This document shows positions 38,701 to 51,600 of a DNA stretch of 64,000 nucleotides, piece after piece. Within the stretch, counting starts at the first letter, position 1. Every line of letters starts with the position of its first letter. The notes under the pieces were generated by a model. That model ran no database searches. It saw only the letters and a list, made by a program, of their open reading frames with translations, and was not told the DNA's origin. A program made the position numbers and the translations under genes. This DNA comes from Holacanthus passer (lineage: Eukaryota; Chordata; Actinopteri; Pomacanthidae): assembly GCA_025331565.1 (NCBI GenBank), contig JAFREQ010000094.1:186001-250000 (forward strand). Reading direction: 5' to 3'.

Positions 38701-41700
38701 ATCATCCTGTACTGCTGCACTGTTTTTGTCAGGTTACAGTTATTAATCAATTAAATGATCAACATATTTTGATGATGAATCTGCTGCCCCCAGCTTTTCA
38801 AATGTCAGAACTTGCTTTCCTTTCTCTATTTCTTTTCATCATTTTAAATTAGAAATATATTTAGGTTTTGCATTGTTTGTTGGACAAAACAAGAAATTCA
38901 AAGGCATCGTTTTCAGACGTCTTATAAGCGAAAACGATTGATCAATTAATGAAGAAATTAAGGAACAGCTTAATCAATAATGAAGATAATCTTTGATATA
39001 GCCTGATGTAAAAGTCACTCTATTAGTTTTCTGCATCATCTACAATACCTAAAACCTATACTTAACACTTAAACTAAATATATGTCCAAATACTGATACG
39101 ATAGTGAGGTGAACATTGCTTTGCATAAGGCGTTTCTTTTAAATCATAATGCTCAAATTTCTGATTCTAATTTCTTCAGTATCACAGACAGAGACAGCAT
39201 CTCTCACCTTTCTTTGCACTTTTGATTTTTTTATCGCACTAATGGCTCAAAAGGAATAATAATAAAGTTGAACAATCTGAGAATTAACTGACAATTAACA
39301 GAACATTGATTAACAACAATTTTAACAAATTGACTAATAGTCATTTATCAAGCAAAAATGTGAGGTGGAAACTGGCTAATTCACAAGTTTCACACTCTCA
39401 AATGTGATTACGTGCTGCTTTTCTCTGTTTTATGATTGTAAATTGAACGTATTAGGATTTTGAACTGTTGGTTGGACAAAACAAGAAATCTGAAGATGTC
39501 ACTTTGGGAAAGCGTGAGGGGCATTTTTCATTGTTTTCTGAAATTTGAAAGGACTATAAAAAAAAATAACTGACAGACTAAACTGATGAGGAAAACAATC
39601 ATTAGCTGCAGCCCTCGTTTTATCGCCATCATGAGTCATGCAACAATATCAGCTTTTTGTACTAGCGGGGTAAAAACTAGCAGCATGGAAGCAGCGCCAC
39701 TGCAAATTAAGACTTTCACGACTTGCACAGATGCATTCAGGAACTCGCAGACACAAGAGGGGAGGGAGAGAGATGACAGACATGAGAATCAGAGTCTCTT
39801 TAGAAGAAAGTCATCCAAACACATGTAGCTCCAATCATGTCATTGTCCAAGCTGTCCACTGCTCTCTCTGGACAGCCGTTTAGCATAAAAACAGAGTGGC
39901 TTTTTTTCTAGCGGCTGCCTCTGCTCCCCTCTGCGCCCGCTCCCTCTATGCCATATCTTTCTCTATCCTTTACTCCTCAAAAAGTTGCTTTTGAGTTTTT
40001 CAAAGAGCGCGGTGCCATTGAGCTGCAACAAAAGCCAAGGATAGCTGACTATTGGGCCCTGATGAGGTCCACTCCCTCATTACCCGGCAGCAGAAAACAT
40101 TTGATGCTTTTTTTGTTTGGCCCGGAGAATTGACCAGGCCTCAAAGAAATGCGGGGTGGGAAGGCTGAAAAAGAGATGAAGGGGGGAGAGGTGGGGGAGA
40201 GAGGGAGAGGGGAGGAGGGGAAAGGTTGTCGTTCATTCAACCATGTGTGTCTTACAGCCTTGTGTGGAGGGACAGAAGAAAAGAGGGAGGGAGGGATAGA
40301 GGGGTCGAGAGAGAGAGACGGGGGAGAAAAGAGAGAAAGCTTAAAACACTGCCTTTATGCTGGCAAGTTCTGGACGACTCTTCTGACATCAAAGTGTTTT
40401 CACTAACTGGGGAGCTGCTGTGTGTGTGTGTGTGAGTGTGAGTGGGGGGTGTATCTGGTGATTTTATTCATTCTTGGGCAGCCGGGGGGGTACATGACAA
40501 TGTGAACACCCTAATTACACCTAATGATCTATTCCCTTAAAGTGTGACCGCCTTGGGCCAGCGATGGTTTGTTCTGAGAGGTCGTTCTCACAACCTCCCC
40601 CTGCCTCGGCTGCTCCTCTTGGGGAAACATCTTTTGAGTTGGAGGCCCCACCTTTCGTGATCCAGGACCCCACTGGACCCCCCACCCTCAACCCCTCTCG
40701 AGCTCTGCTGAGGCCCAAAACCGAACCGCTCCAAAACCCACCGGAGTCTGTGCTACCTGCACCTGGCCAACAGAGGCTCCACATGCTGGAAGCAGCGCAG
40801 AGACATCAGAAATGGAAAGAGCTCTGCACTGGCTTTGAGACTATAGAAACGAGATTTTAATATTTAGCTACTATTACTACTAACCAGACACCAAAGTACT
40901 GCATCAATCTTATAAACTCCTTTCCTACACAGTCTTCTTCCTTTTCAAAATCCGCCGCCTACATTACCCACAATGCAACACGATGCTGACAGTTTGGACT
41001 GTTATGCTAACACATGAAGAAGCCTTGTGCTGCTGGCCTCTATCAGAGATGAGGGCCGGGCTACTCCACACCTCCAGCCCCAACTGATGCTGACTCACTT
41101 CACTCGAGGCAGCTTATCAGACTTCACACGGCTCCGTCTAGACCCACAAAAGGCTTAATACAACTTGCTCTCACATGTTGTAGCGCTCCCTGACTTCTCT
41201 ACTGCTGCTGCTGTTGTTGCATCAGTGAGCACAGTTATGTTCAAGAGTAGTTCAAAGAGTTTAACATGCATGTAATTTAATGCGTTTTAACATGCATGTA
41301 ATTAACAGAGAATAGTAAAAAGAAATTCCTAATTTTGGGCAAATAACTCAGTGATAATCAAAATGTAATGAGAAGCCTATTAATGATGCATAAAACCCAT
41401 AAAACCATAATAGCACATTAACTGCTTTTAATAATAAAGGGTATTTGTATCATGTTTATGGCCCTGGTACTGCTTTGTGTCAGACCTGAACCAAGTTTAT
41501 CAAATTTGACATATTGTATTTATCTTAGCATTCACATATTCACATTGTCATTTATATATTTCTATACATGTGCATTACTCTGCATTTTACTGCTATTTTG
41601 GCACTTCTGGTTAGATGCTAAACTGCATTTCATTGCAGTGTGAAATGACAATAAAGTTGAATCTAATCTAATTTGATCTAATTTGCTATGTGCCTTAAGA

Positions 41701-44700
41701 TGTATTACTTTTAAACATAAACAATAAATCAGATTTTTGTTTTAGTCTGCCATTTTATTATTATTTTTTATTATTAATGCAATTTAATCTGGTATGTCTT
41801 AATGTGTTTTGTGAAGCACTTTGAATTTCGCTATAAAAAGTTGCCCCCCCACATCTTCCTAAAAAGACTGCCTGAGAATCTGTTTCAATTCATACCATCT
41901 AAAGCAGCCGTCTTTTAAGCTTCCTGTTACAAATGTGAAATAAAGAGGGCAGAGCATCAAGAGGCGAGATGTTGATCGTGAGTAACGGAGAGAGTGTAAC
42001 AAGTGTGGAAAAAGGGCTTTTAATGTACATGGTAGTGAAGTTAGACGTGAGAGTGTCATTTCTGAATTAAGTGTTGCCTTCAGATTGCAGGTGGCCTGCT
42101 TTACAAATGAATACATACAGTACAGTATAAAGCACCTGTGCGTGTGCGTGTGTGCTCGATCAAACACATCTGACACGTGCGCACACTTATAACAAAACAC
42201 TGGAAAACATCAGTTAGGCAGCAGGAACTAACAAGCCAAGGTGACTACGTCAACTAAAAATTAGACCATAAATACAGAGGCAGAATTCATTCCTCGTGTT
42301 TAAAAGGATCAAAATCGATTTGCCCTTTAGAGACACTGATATGAAAGAAGGGTGGTGCGCCCTCGAGGGGTACAGTGAGCGGCACTGCCCTGCCATTAAA
42401 TGCTCTGGAAGACAATGACAGTCACCAAACATCAACATCCATTTGATTTGAACTGGCAGGCTGCCGGCTCTTCACAGGCAGTCCTTCTCACCAAGGTCTT
42501 CGCTGGAGGACCACAACCCTCTTGTTCCTCAATTTTTCTTTCTCTATTTTATTTAAACATTTCTCTTTTTTTCCTCATCACCAACTGCACAGCACATAGC
42601 AAATTATTAACAGTGACACAGGACAAAAAAAAGAGAAGGAGAGTGGATCAAAAGAAGGGTTAAAAACAGCAGGAAACCCAGAGATACCCAAAGTTGCCTC
42701 AGGGTTGTCGCCATGTTTCCCCCCCCCTCCTCGGCAGCATTGTGCGCAACTGCAATCGAACAAGCAGAGGGAAAATAAAGTCACTATTCTGCTACCAAAA
42801 TACAGGGACCTGACCTTGGGTGAGTAAAGCCAGCGAGCAGAACAGGATAGTAATAGAATAAAGAGCGGGGATAGAGGGGTAGAGAGAGGATGGGTGATGA
42901 AAAGTGGAGTGGAGAGGGAGGACAGTTTGTGAGAGAGAAAGAGTGTCTTAGTTACAATACTGGCAGTGTCCATTAAAAAAAGCCCTTAAACCCTGTATTT
43001 TACAGAACTCTGAGCTTTGCCATGGCTACAAAGAAAAAGAAGCCTAAACAACTGAATGGATTCCCTGATGGAGTCCACAGAGACGCTAAAAAGGACAAGA
43101 AATTATAAATGACTGAGTGACTGAAAAAACGAGTAAACAAACTAAAAAGTGAAAAGCAGTCAGGGACTTTTAGGTTTCAGTGACGTTGTATGCTTTCCTT
43201 GTCATGAAACATCTATCTACTTAAAAGTTTGTTCTTCTAATAATCTTATTTTTAAGATTAGGAAACCGGATGATTTCAGGGGGGATGGGGCGCTGCAGGA
43301 AAAAGGGGGTCCCAACTAATCAGAAGTCAATAGTTAAATAAAGACGTCAACCCAGGCGGACAGAGATGGCAGATTAACCTCTAACACTCCAGCTCAGGTG
43401 ATAGGGAGGAGAGGTCAGGGGCTATTTTTTTTTTTTTTTTTTTTTTTTTAACTTTTTAACACCCTCATTCACTCCCTCGCTCGCCACAGATGCACGCTCA
43501 GTCACGCACATACGAGAGCGAGCCGCATCAGAAAGGAGGAGCCGCACCGCCGGTCCCTGCAAGCATTAATTCAATCTATTAAGGGTCAGCTAGTTAGCAG
43601 CGTGACCCCGTTAAAACACGCTTTAACTTTACAGAACAGGCCGCTATAGAGAATGCCTCGCACCCCCAAAAAAAACCCCCGACCCCGAAAACCAGATGGC
43701 CTCACAAAGGGGAACATGGGACCCTGAAAGAGAGGAGGTAGTGTGGGGCAGAGAGGGACAACAGGCATTCAGGACCTTGATGAGGGTGGATTAGAGAGGG
43801 CAAGGGTGCTGCTGGGAGAGTGGGTGGGGAGCAGGGTGACTCCAAGGCCTCCCTGGTTGTAGTGGCTTTACATGTGTGTGTACGCCTGTGTGTGTGTTTG
43901 AAGATACAGTGAGGGCTCTGATGACCCTGAAACTGTCTGTGGCCTGGGCACCACAAATCAAGCACGATGAAGCACTTGGGATGTGATTTTAAAATATTTT
44001 TTTCTTGCATACATACATATATGAATGTATATATATATATATACACACGAAGATAAAAGCACTCAACAGCTGAAACATATTATGCTTCATGTATTATTCT
44101 TAACATGTACCTAAATTTGCTCAGATGTGATGCAGCTTCCTGCATTATGTACTGTACATTTTAACATATTGACCATTATGTTACATATATAAATACCAGT
44201 ATATCATGTTAACATATGATATTTTGTTTCTGGAATATTCTAAACCAAGACCAATATGTTAAAATATAAGTAAAGCTAATGTAAGGCTTTAATCATTGTG
44301 CTAACATAATGCTAATACCGGTGTTTCTGTCACATCAGTAATGCATATTTAAATGTGCGTATTATCCATAATAAATAATGACAATCTAAACACTGTTTCC
44401 TTCAAGAAGCCATAAAATTCAAGCAGCACTATGAGTGGTGATTTTCCAGACAGCATTAATCCATCACATTATAACTCAGCCAGAACCTTCCCTAAGAACT
44501 TATATGTCTGTGTCCAAATACAAATCAGCAATAAATAACAAGCAGTGCATTTGTGGCCTCATACACTGCAGCTGGATATTGTTTGTCGTTTCTGTTTGGA
44601 CTAAATGCCAATAAAAGGTGCAAGAATGCTGCCCTCATCTGTTGCAAAATGCATGACAACAAATTATTATGCAATTATTTATGATCATGATCACTCCAAA

Positions 44701-47700
44701 CACATCAATGATCATCTGAGATGCAGGCAGGATAATGGTGCTACCTGCTTAAATTGCAAAGTAGATTTTTCGCTGCAAATGCTAACCACCGCATCGCTCC
44801 TCTCCTCTCTCCCCCCCTTACTTTTGAAATGCAAGCAGTGGGTCAGTCACTCAGCTCGTCCGCCCATCTCTCATTCACATTACCTGTACTCGTGCACGCT
44901 CTTTTCCATCTCTCCCTACCTTTCTCTCGCTCGCTCTATGAGTCTTTTCACTGTGCCCTGGTATGATCAAAGACAGCTTTGTGACACTGTGCGAGGCATC
45001 CAGGGAAGCAGAAAACATCAAACCACTAAAGAGCAACTTGCAAAAAGACAGGCGCAACATGCAAGTGTGTGCATGTATGTTTATATGTGTGTGTGTGTGT
45101 GTGCGACAAACAAATGAATAAATTAACAAGACAAGAGAGAGGGATGACTTTGTCTCTACCTTCAGCACGTCGATGAAAGGTAGGAAGGTGTCCCTCTGAA
45201 GTCCGTTTTTGTACAGATCTGAAAGAGGAGGGGAGGGCCTGTATTAGAGCTGCTGTTTAGCCTCCTAATAATGTCATTCCCCCGCCGCAGATTGGCAGAT
45301 AAAGTGGCTATTGATGAACTGAAGGATGGGTGGGGAGGCACGACAAAGGGACTGGGACCAGGAGAGAAAAATGGATTTCTCTACCGGCAGCGGCAGCAAC
45401 ATAAAATTCATTACATTCCCAAACAATGGTGGCGGGAGAAAGGACTGTCGCCTTTTCAGCGCGGACAATGTCCACAGCAGCTCGCTGAATAGAGGTTTCA
45501 ATTAGCTCGGCTGGAACAAATTACATCTGAAGTAGCATCCCTGATAGACAGATAAAACAGATAGGGATGCACACACAAACACGGACAAAGACGCACACGC
45601 ACGGACACACATCCAGGCTTAAGCTCTCTCCAGCTGCAAACAAGTGGCCGTTGTTGATGTTTGGGCTTAAGCTCGCTACAGGAGGACCTGACACACAAAT
45701 AACACTCGCTTGATAACTCCTATACTGTAATGGACTGTGTGTGGGACACGACTACTGCCAAGGTGAAAGGGACAGTTCAATATTTTGGGACATGCTCTTA
45801 TTCGATTTCTTGCTGCGAGCTTGAATTTGACATCGCTCTCGTGTTTGGAAATATGAAGCTGGAAACGGGAGGCAGTTAGCATAGCTTAGCACAAAAACTA
45901 GTTATCCTGGCTCTTTTCAGGTTAGAAATGCTGCCAGTAGCTCTGGAGTTAACTAATTAACATGTTAGATTTTGTGGGTTTAATCCAAAAGCCAAAGTGT
46001 AAAAACAACATGTTGATGTTTTACAGTGGGTTGTGTCCAGGACTATTTCTTGGCTGGGGGCAGTGAATTCCTGGAAGTAGTCCACCAAAACCACCAAACA
46101 AACAAGATATAATATGATAATAAATGAGCTTTAGAGGCATTTGCAGGATGGATTTGTTGCTTTTGGAAGAGCAAGACTAGCAGTTTCCCAGTTTACAGTC
46201 TTTGCGCTACACCAAGCTTCGGTAATTTCATATATACTGTTCAGATATGACAGAGTTGACCTGCTCACCTAACTCTGAGCAAGAAAGCAAACAAGCATAC
46301 TTCCCAAAATGTCACTGTTCCTTTAAAGGTGTCATGTGTGCTAAACCACATGAGGAGCCAGCTATTTTTAATTTTATGAGACTACTTCTCAGGATATTGT
46401 ACTGTTGATTGCTATGTGTATATGTAACCGAGGCCACTGCCAAGGAAACCCGCCACTGGACCTTCATTAAGTTAATCAAAATAAGCTCACACACACTTAA
46501 GTCCATTAAGGTGAACTGCATGTGAGATCTGGTGCACTGAGGGTCTTCCACTCCAAAAACACACCATTTATCCCCCTAACCCTCCTCAATATCATTAAAC
46601 TCTATCAGGGTACAAAAACAACAAAACACTACTTTAGCCATTCTAGCAAAAACCTATCTCTAAACTCCCCCTCTAAACATATCTAGGGCTTTTTGATAGC
46701 AGCATCTCCACATCAATAAAGATGGAAAATGTATGCCTTTCATGTCCAGTTGTCTCTTATGGCTTTCAGTGTTCCATTAACCATGTAATTAATACAAAGT
46801 AGGCTCTCTATCAAGTTTGCACGGTTTGGCGCTTTGTTCTTAATAGCTAGTAAATATCAGAGACGCTCGTCTTTGTCTATGAGAGCCATCTTGCTGCCAT
46901 CCACTTCGTACCCACTTGAGACTTTGAGGCAAGAACATCTTCTCCAGGAAAGAAAGGCGTCAGATAGCACATTATTTATCTGCACCTTGATCACCACCTT
47001 GCTCATTCTTTCTCCAACCTTGTTCTGCTGGCACTAAATGCAACATCAAAGCCTGTTTAAAGGTTATATCATGTCAGTGAGTGCTGTATCAAATGTTCCT
47101 CCTGGTTAATTGCTGTAAATGTGTTGTCTTTTACCGCTCTGTTGATCACTGCTGGACAAAAGTATTAAGAGAATAATGTAGATGTATGTAAAGCAACTGA
47201 GAAATGTGCTGGTTCAAGAGTAGGAGAATCAAACATGATGTGATGTTCCAGGAATACGTCTTGTCGTTTTAGCTGCAGACAGATGGTGCACTGTTTGCTG
47301 AGTACTTGGACCCTCAGAGCCTCGGGCATTGTTTGACATTAACATTTTACTGTTGCCTTCTCAGAGTTGAGCTTTTTATAAAAGATAGAATTGCTTGCAT
47401 TCTTGAAAGTGGCAAAAGCTGACAATTCTAGTTATTAACTTTGCCCATGCATTTACAGCGAGATGCAGACCACTGTGAGCTACAGTAAGCATTTATCAAA
47501 ATCAAACATGCTGCAGAAGTCCTCTCCATCATTTCATGCACTATCCTCCAAACATCCCCCAAAATACAGTGGTTTATAAGTCACATAATTAACTGACGTA
47601 CCATAATTCTAGAAACTGGAAAGATGATGAAGGTAACAAGGCACTTTGGAGAAGACTTAAATCATGTGTTAAATTTTGCTGAAAGTAGTAGCAAAAGGAT

Positions 47701-48569
47701 CATGTGCTTTTAACAACTCAACCATTTTTACTGCAGTGCTGGAGCTAAAGGTTTGATTTTCTGGCACAGATTATAATAAAAACAGAATCAGTAAAGCTCT
47801 CTTGTTGTGGGTATATTCAATATCCTCTAGGTGCGACTGGGCCTGACTTCAGAAATAACTTTCCTGCTGTGCAATAAACCTTTCTTCCATTTTCTCTTTC
47901 TCATCTAGGATTGTTTGTGGATTTGGTGATGTCATTGCCAGCTAAGTTAATTAATGTGTGAAGCTGGAGACTACATACAATGGATCTTGCTAATCTGCAA
48001 CTTCACTTTTAATAGTTAACCTTTAAAATTGAGTTAATGGTTTTTTGGGGATTTACTTGACTTGACTCATTGCTTTACATTGACTTAGTTGCAATTTCTG
48101 TGAACAGAAAAGAACAGAGAAGAGTGCTGATGCAGTGTTAATGATGGCTGCAAACTCATACTAAACCATCCTGTTAATTTAGTGAACAGTTTGTGTAGTA
48201 ATGAAAATAAAATGAAATAAAAATAGCTTAAAAAACACATTAACATATGTGCTCAGACAGTGGTTTTCGTACCATCAGGGGGTCTGTTGGAGGTGGCCAC
48301 CACCACCACTCCGGTCATGAACAACGTCTCAAACAGCTGCTTCAGAATCATGGCATCAGCGACATCCGTCACCTGACAGGACAGAACCACAGAAGAAGAG
48401 ACACATTCATGTGCTGTATAATTTACCTTTTCTCGCCGCACCACACGTGCGCGAGTCTGAGGTCAAACCATGCTGTCAACACTCCATGTTGATTAGTGTC
48501 ATTCAGGTGTGCTCATTCAATCCTTTGTGTCTGTCTGGTCATGACCATTCACGCTCCATCCTTGCATGT

Positions 48570-48617
<48 letters not shown>

Positions 48618-51600
48618 AAACCACTTGAACTGACTGCAAATGGTCACAAAGCGGCTTTCTGCTGAGAACAAGTAGCAGAGGCAAGGCAGCGGTCCAGAGC
48701 TAATCAACGGAGCAGACGTGAAAATGACTAAATGCAAGAGAGAATACAAGAGGAATAAAAGAATAATGAAAACAGAGCAATGTGGATCCAGACTGGGGTC
48801 ACGATGGCAGACAAAGCTTCTATCCAAGATGGCCATATAAAGGCATATAAAGGTACGCGTGCGTGTCATATGATCGTCGCACAGGGCTGCGAGGTTATAA
48901 TGCATAAATCCAATTCAACTGTTTGCTGCCTTTTTCATCTACATCATTTCCATGAGTCCACAATAAATAATGGCCAATGACAACACTGAAGCAAGGACGC
49001 TGATGAGTTGCTGGCCGTTAAATGAAGAGCTCTGACCTTTCCATTAGTAATCCAGTGCTCTTACTTTTGTTCTTATTCTCTCATGTCTCTCTCTCTTTTT
49101 CACCTCTGTTGTTCTTTTGGACAATCATGAAGGGAGACATCATGTTAGCCTCTGATGCACAGTAGTCAAAGCAGCATGTATATAAAACACCTGATTGAAC
49201 ACGATGACTGATACGAGCATATTGTCAAAGAAACTGAATCATTTCAGGCTTCTGTTGTTGCTCAAAATAATCAGTCTCGTGCTACTTGTCATTTACATTT
49301 ACATTCAATACATAAATAGATAGTTTTCTTCCAATATGACAACTAAAATGACCTTCCCTTGCAAAAGTAAACACTATTTCCCAGTACACCATCCACATTT
49401 TTAGTAATCTATGAGATAAATGTCAAGTTACTTTGCTATCATCTTAAAGAAAGGACATGAAACCCTTTTAAGAAATAGGGCGTCTTGAATAAAAAGAAAG
49501 AAGAAAGACTTTTGTCCCACCCTCTCCTCTTACTGCCTCTTACCTCCTTTCCCGTCTATAACAGGCACTTCTGATGGCCATACCCACAGCATATGCCTCC
49601 TTTCATACTCTGGAGAGTCTTCTGCTTTTGCATATTAGCCCCACTGCCCTTGCCAATACTTGATTAACATTTGTGTTAAAGCCTTGATTTCGCTAAGGAG
49701 AGGTGGCTAGGGGCATCAAATTAGTGTGTGTGTGTGAGTGTGATTGTGTGTGCACGTAATGAGAATCAACAGAAAGCCAAGGCTCTGTGTCTCTCTGAAG
49801 GGGCCCCCATTTCCTCCGACCGCAGGATTTTATTTTCATTTCAAAAGAATCATTTAAAAATGACCTTTTATACAACCTGGATTTGTTTATTCATGTGCCC
49901 TCAACATGGGCATAGTATGAGGGGCAATATTGATTGCTGAATGAGTAGGGGGAGAGGGAAAGAGAATGGGTACCCACAGAATGAGAAAGGTGGAGGGGGA
50001 CTGATGTAGCACTTGTGGAACACAAAAATAATGGTGCAATCTCCGTCAGCCAATGCCGATATTTAAATGAGCATCCAATTACTCAAGCGGCTGTCAGTTT
50101 ACAGCGAGGCACACGGGTGCCAAATTAAACCTCTTTTGATGTTACACCTCTTTATGTACACAACCTATGAGCAATTTCACAGAGGCTGCACAGTGACTGA
50201 GGCCCTGAGACAATGACGCTCAAGCGTTTTCTTCTCACTCTTCTTCTTCCTTTCTCGCTCTCTTCCCATCTTTCCATCTCGGACCTCTCAATGGCGAGTA
50301 TTCATTAGAGGAGCCGGGTGGGGGCCGTAAAAGGAGGGAGGGGGGCTACAAATTACTGATAATGGCACGGCGCTAATGAAGAGAATGGAGAAATGTCATT
50401 AGCATTTAAGAGGATAAGATCCATCTGACCCGCCGCCGCCAGTCGCTTTCTAGCTCCACTCACTTAAGGAAGCAGGAGAGTGCGACTGATACCCAGAGCC
50501 TCATTTGCATGGCTGAGTGGAAGAGGATGCTGATTGGTATAGACCCCCCCCCCACCCCTCCCTCCATCCCCAACTCTCCCAACCTCGCAACCTCTTGTTT
50601 ATGCATCACAAACAACGCGCACATGTCTGCTTGTTTCCCCTCCATTCACCGGTAGCAACAGTCGACAGGCGAAAACAGCAAAGCTGGCGACAGCAAACAA
50701 AACAAATCAATGAGAATGCACAAACAGCGCCGCAGTTTAAAATGTGAAAGACGGGCGGATGAAAGGAGCAGCTCTTGATCCTCGCAGATGCATAGAGAGT
50801 GATTAGAGGGAGCAAGCGCACCTTCTGTGACCTTTGACCTGCTGGCATTAACTGTAATGATATCAGTAAGAGGAAGAACATTGTGCTGCTAACAGATGTG
50901 TTTGGCTGGCTAATGATAAAGACAGAAGCGCACGTCTTTCTCTACTGCACTGAATGACTAACTCCCTTACAGAGAATACAGAGAGCTTCAGGAGTGGCTC
51001 TCTCCTTTGACACCAGAGGGTAACATAATGAGAGGTTCTACAGCACTAATGGCTGAAGGTGCCTTTTAGTGGTGTAAATGCAGTGTGCAAAAACTATGCA
51101 TGACTTGGTTGTAATGGTTTGGGAGCAAACTAACTGTGTGAGCTCATAAACACGCAACAAGAGTAGATCACTGACTCAACACACTGCTGCACTTTCAAGG
51201 TAATCAAATGTTGTATTTTGATACATATGAGATTACACATGTATTTTCTACTACTGTGGTGGTAAATTACTACATACTAAGGAGAGAAAATGTTTCATTA
51301 CCACTGGAAGTCATTTTATGATTATGCTATATTCCAAAAAGGCCACTAGGTGTCCCCAGTCCTGTTTTTGTGGGGATATCAAGATCAGAAGCATCCAGTT
51401 GTCCAGTCAGGAGAGACACGGGCTGTGACTGAACACCATCAGTGATCAGAGATTGAACACTCAATGCTGAACTCAACACTTTAACATGCTTTTAACCATT
51501 TCTGGTTTAACGAGAAAGAAGGATAAACAATAACTCAATTATCATGCCCACAAAAGAAAACAAAAAGTAAAATAAACCTCTGATCTGCGAGTGACTGTAT

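Larger units (their letters stand above)
36861..45159 (-). other. afg1l intron 7 (largest intron)
   Basis: 8.3 kb without a supported gene. It holds two copies of the ATTAATCG-type repeat, a LINE-type 3' tail, a purine-rich G-quadruplex-like tract, a 25-nt T run, a short (AT)n and a non-repetitive block at about 37920-38260. A 98-codon open frame at 40564-40860 is proline-rich and unsupported. Confidence 0.75.

Noticed and set aside
40564..40860. 98-codon proline-rich open frame
   Set aside because: Intronic, no splice signals or recognised domain; compositional artefact likely.
44605..45117. 170-codon plus-strand open frame in afg1l intron 7
   Set aside because: No domain, ends in TG-repeat translation, and no homology is recognisable.
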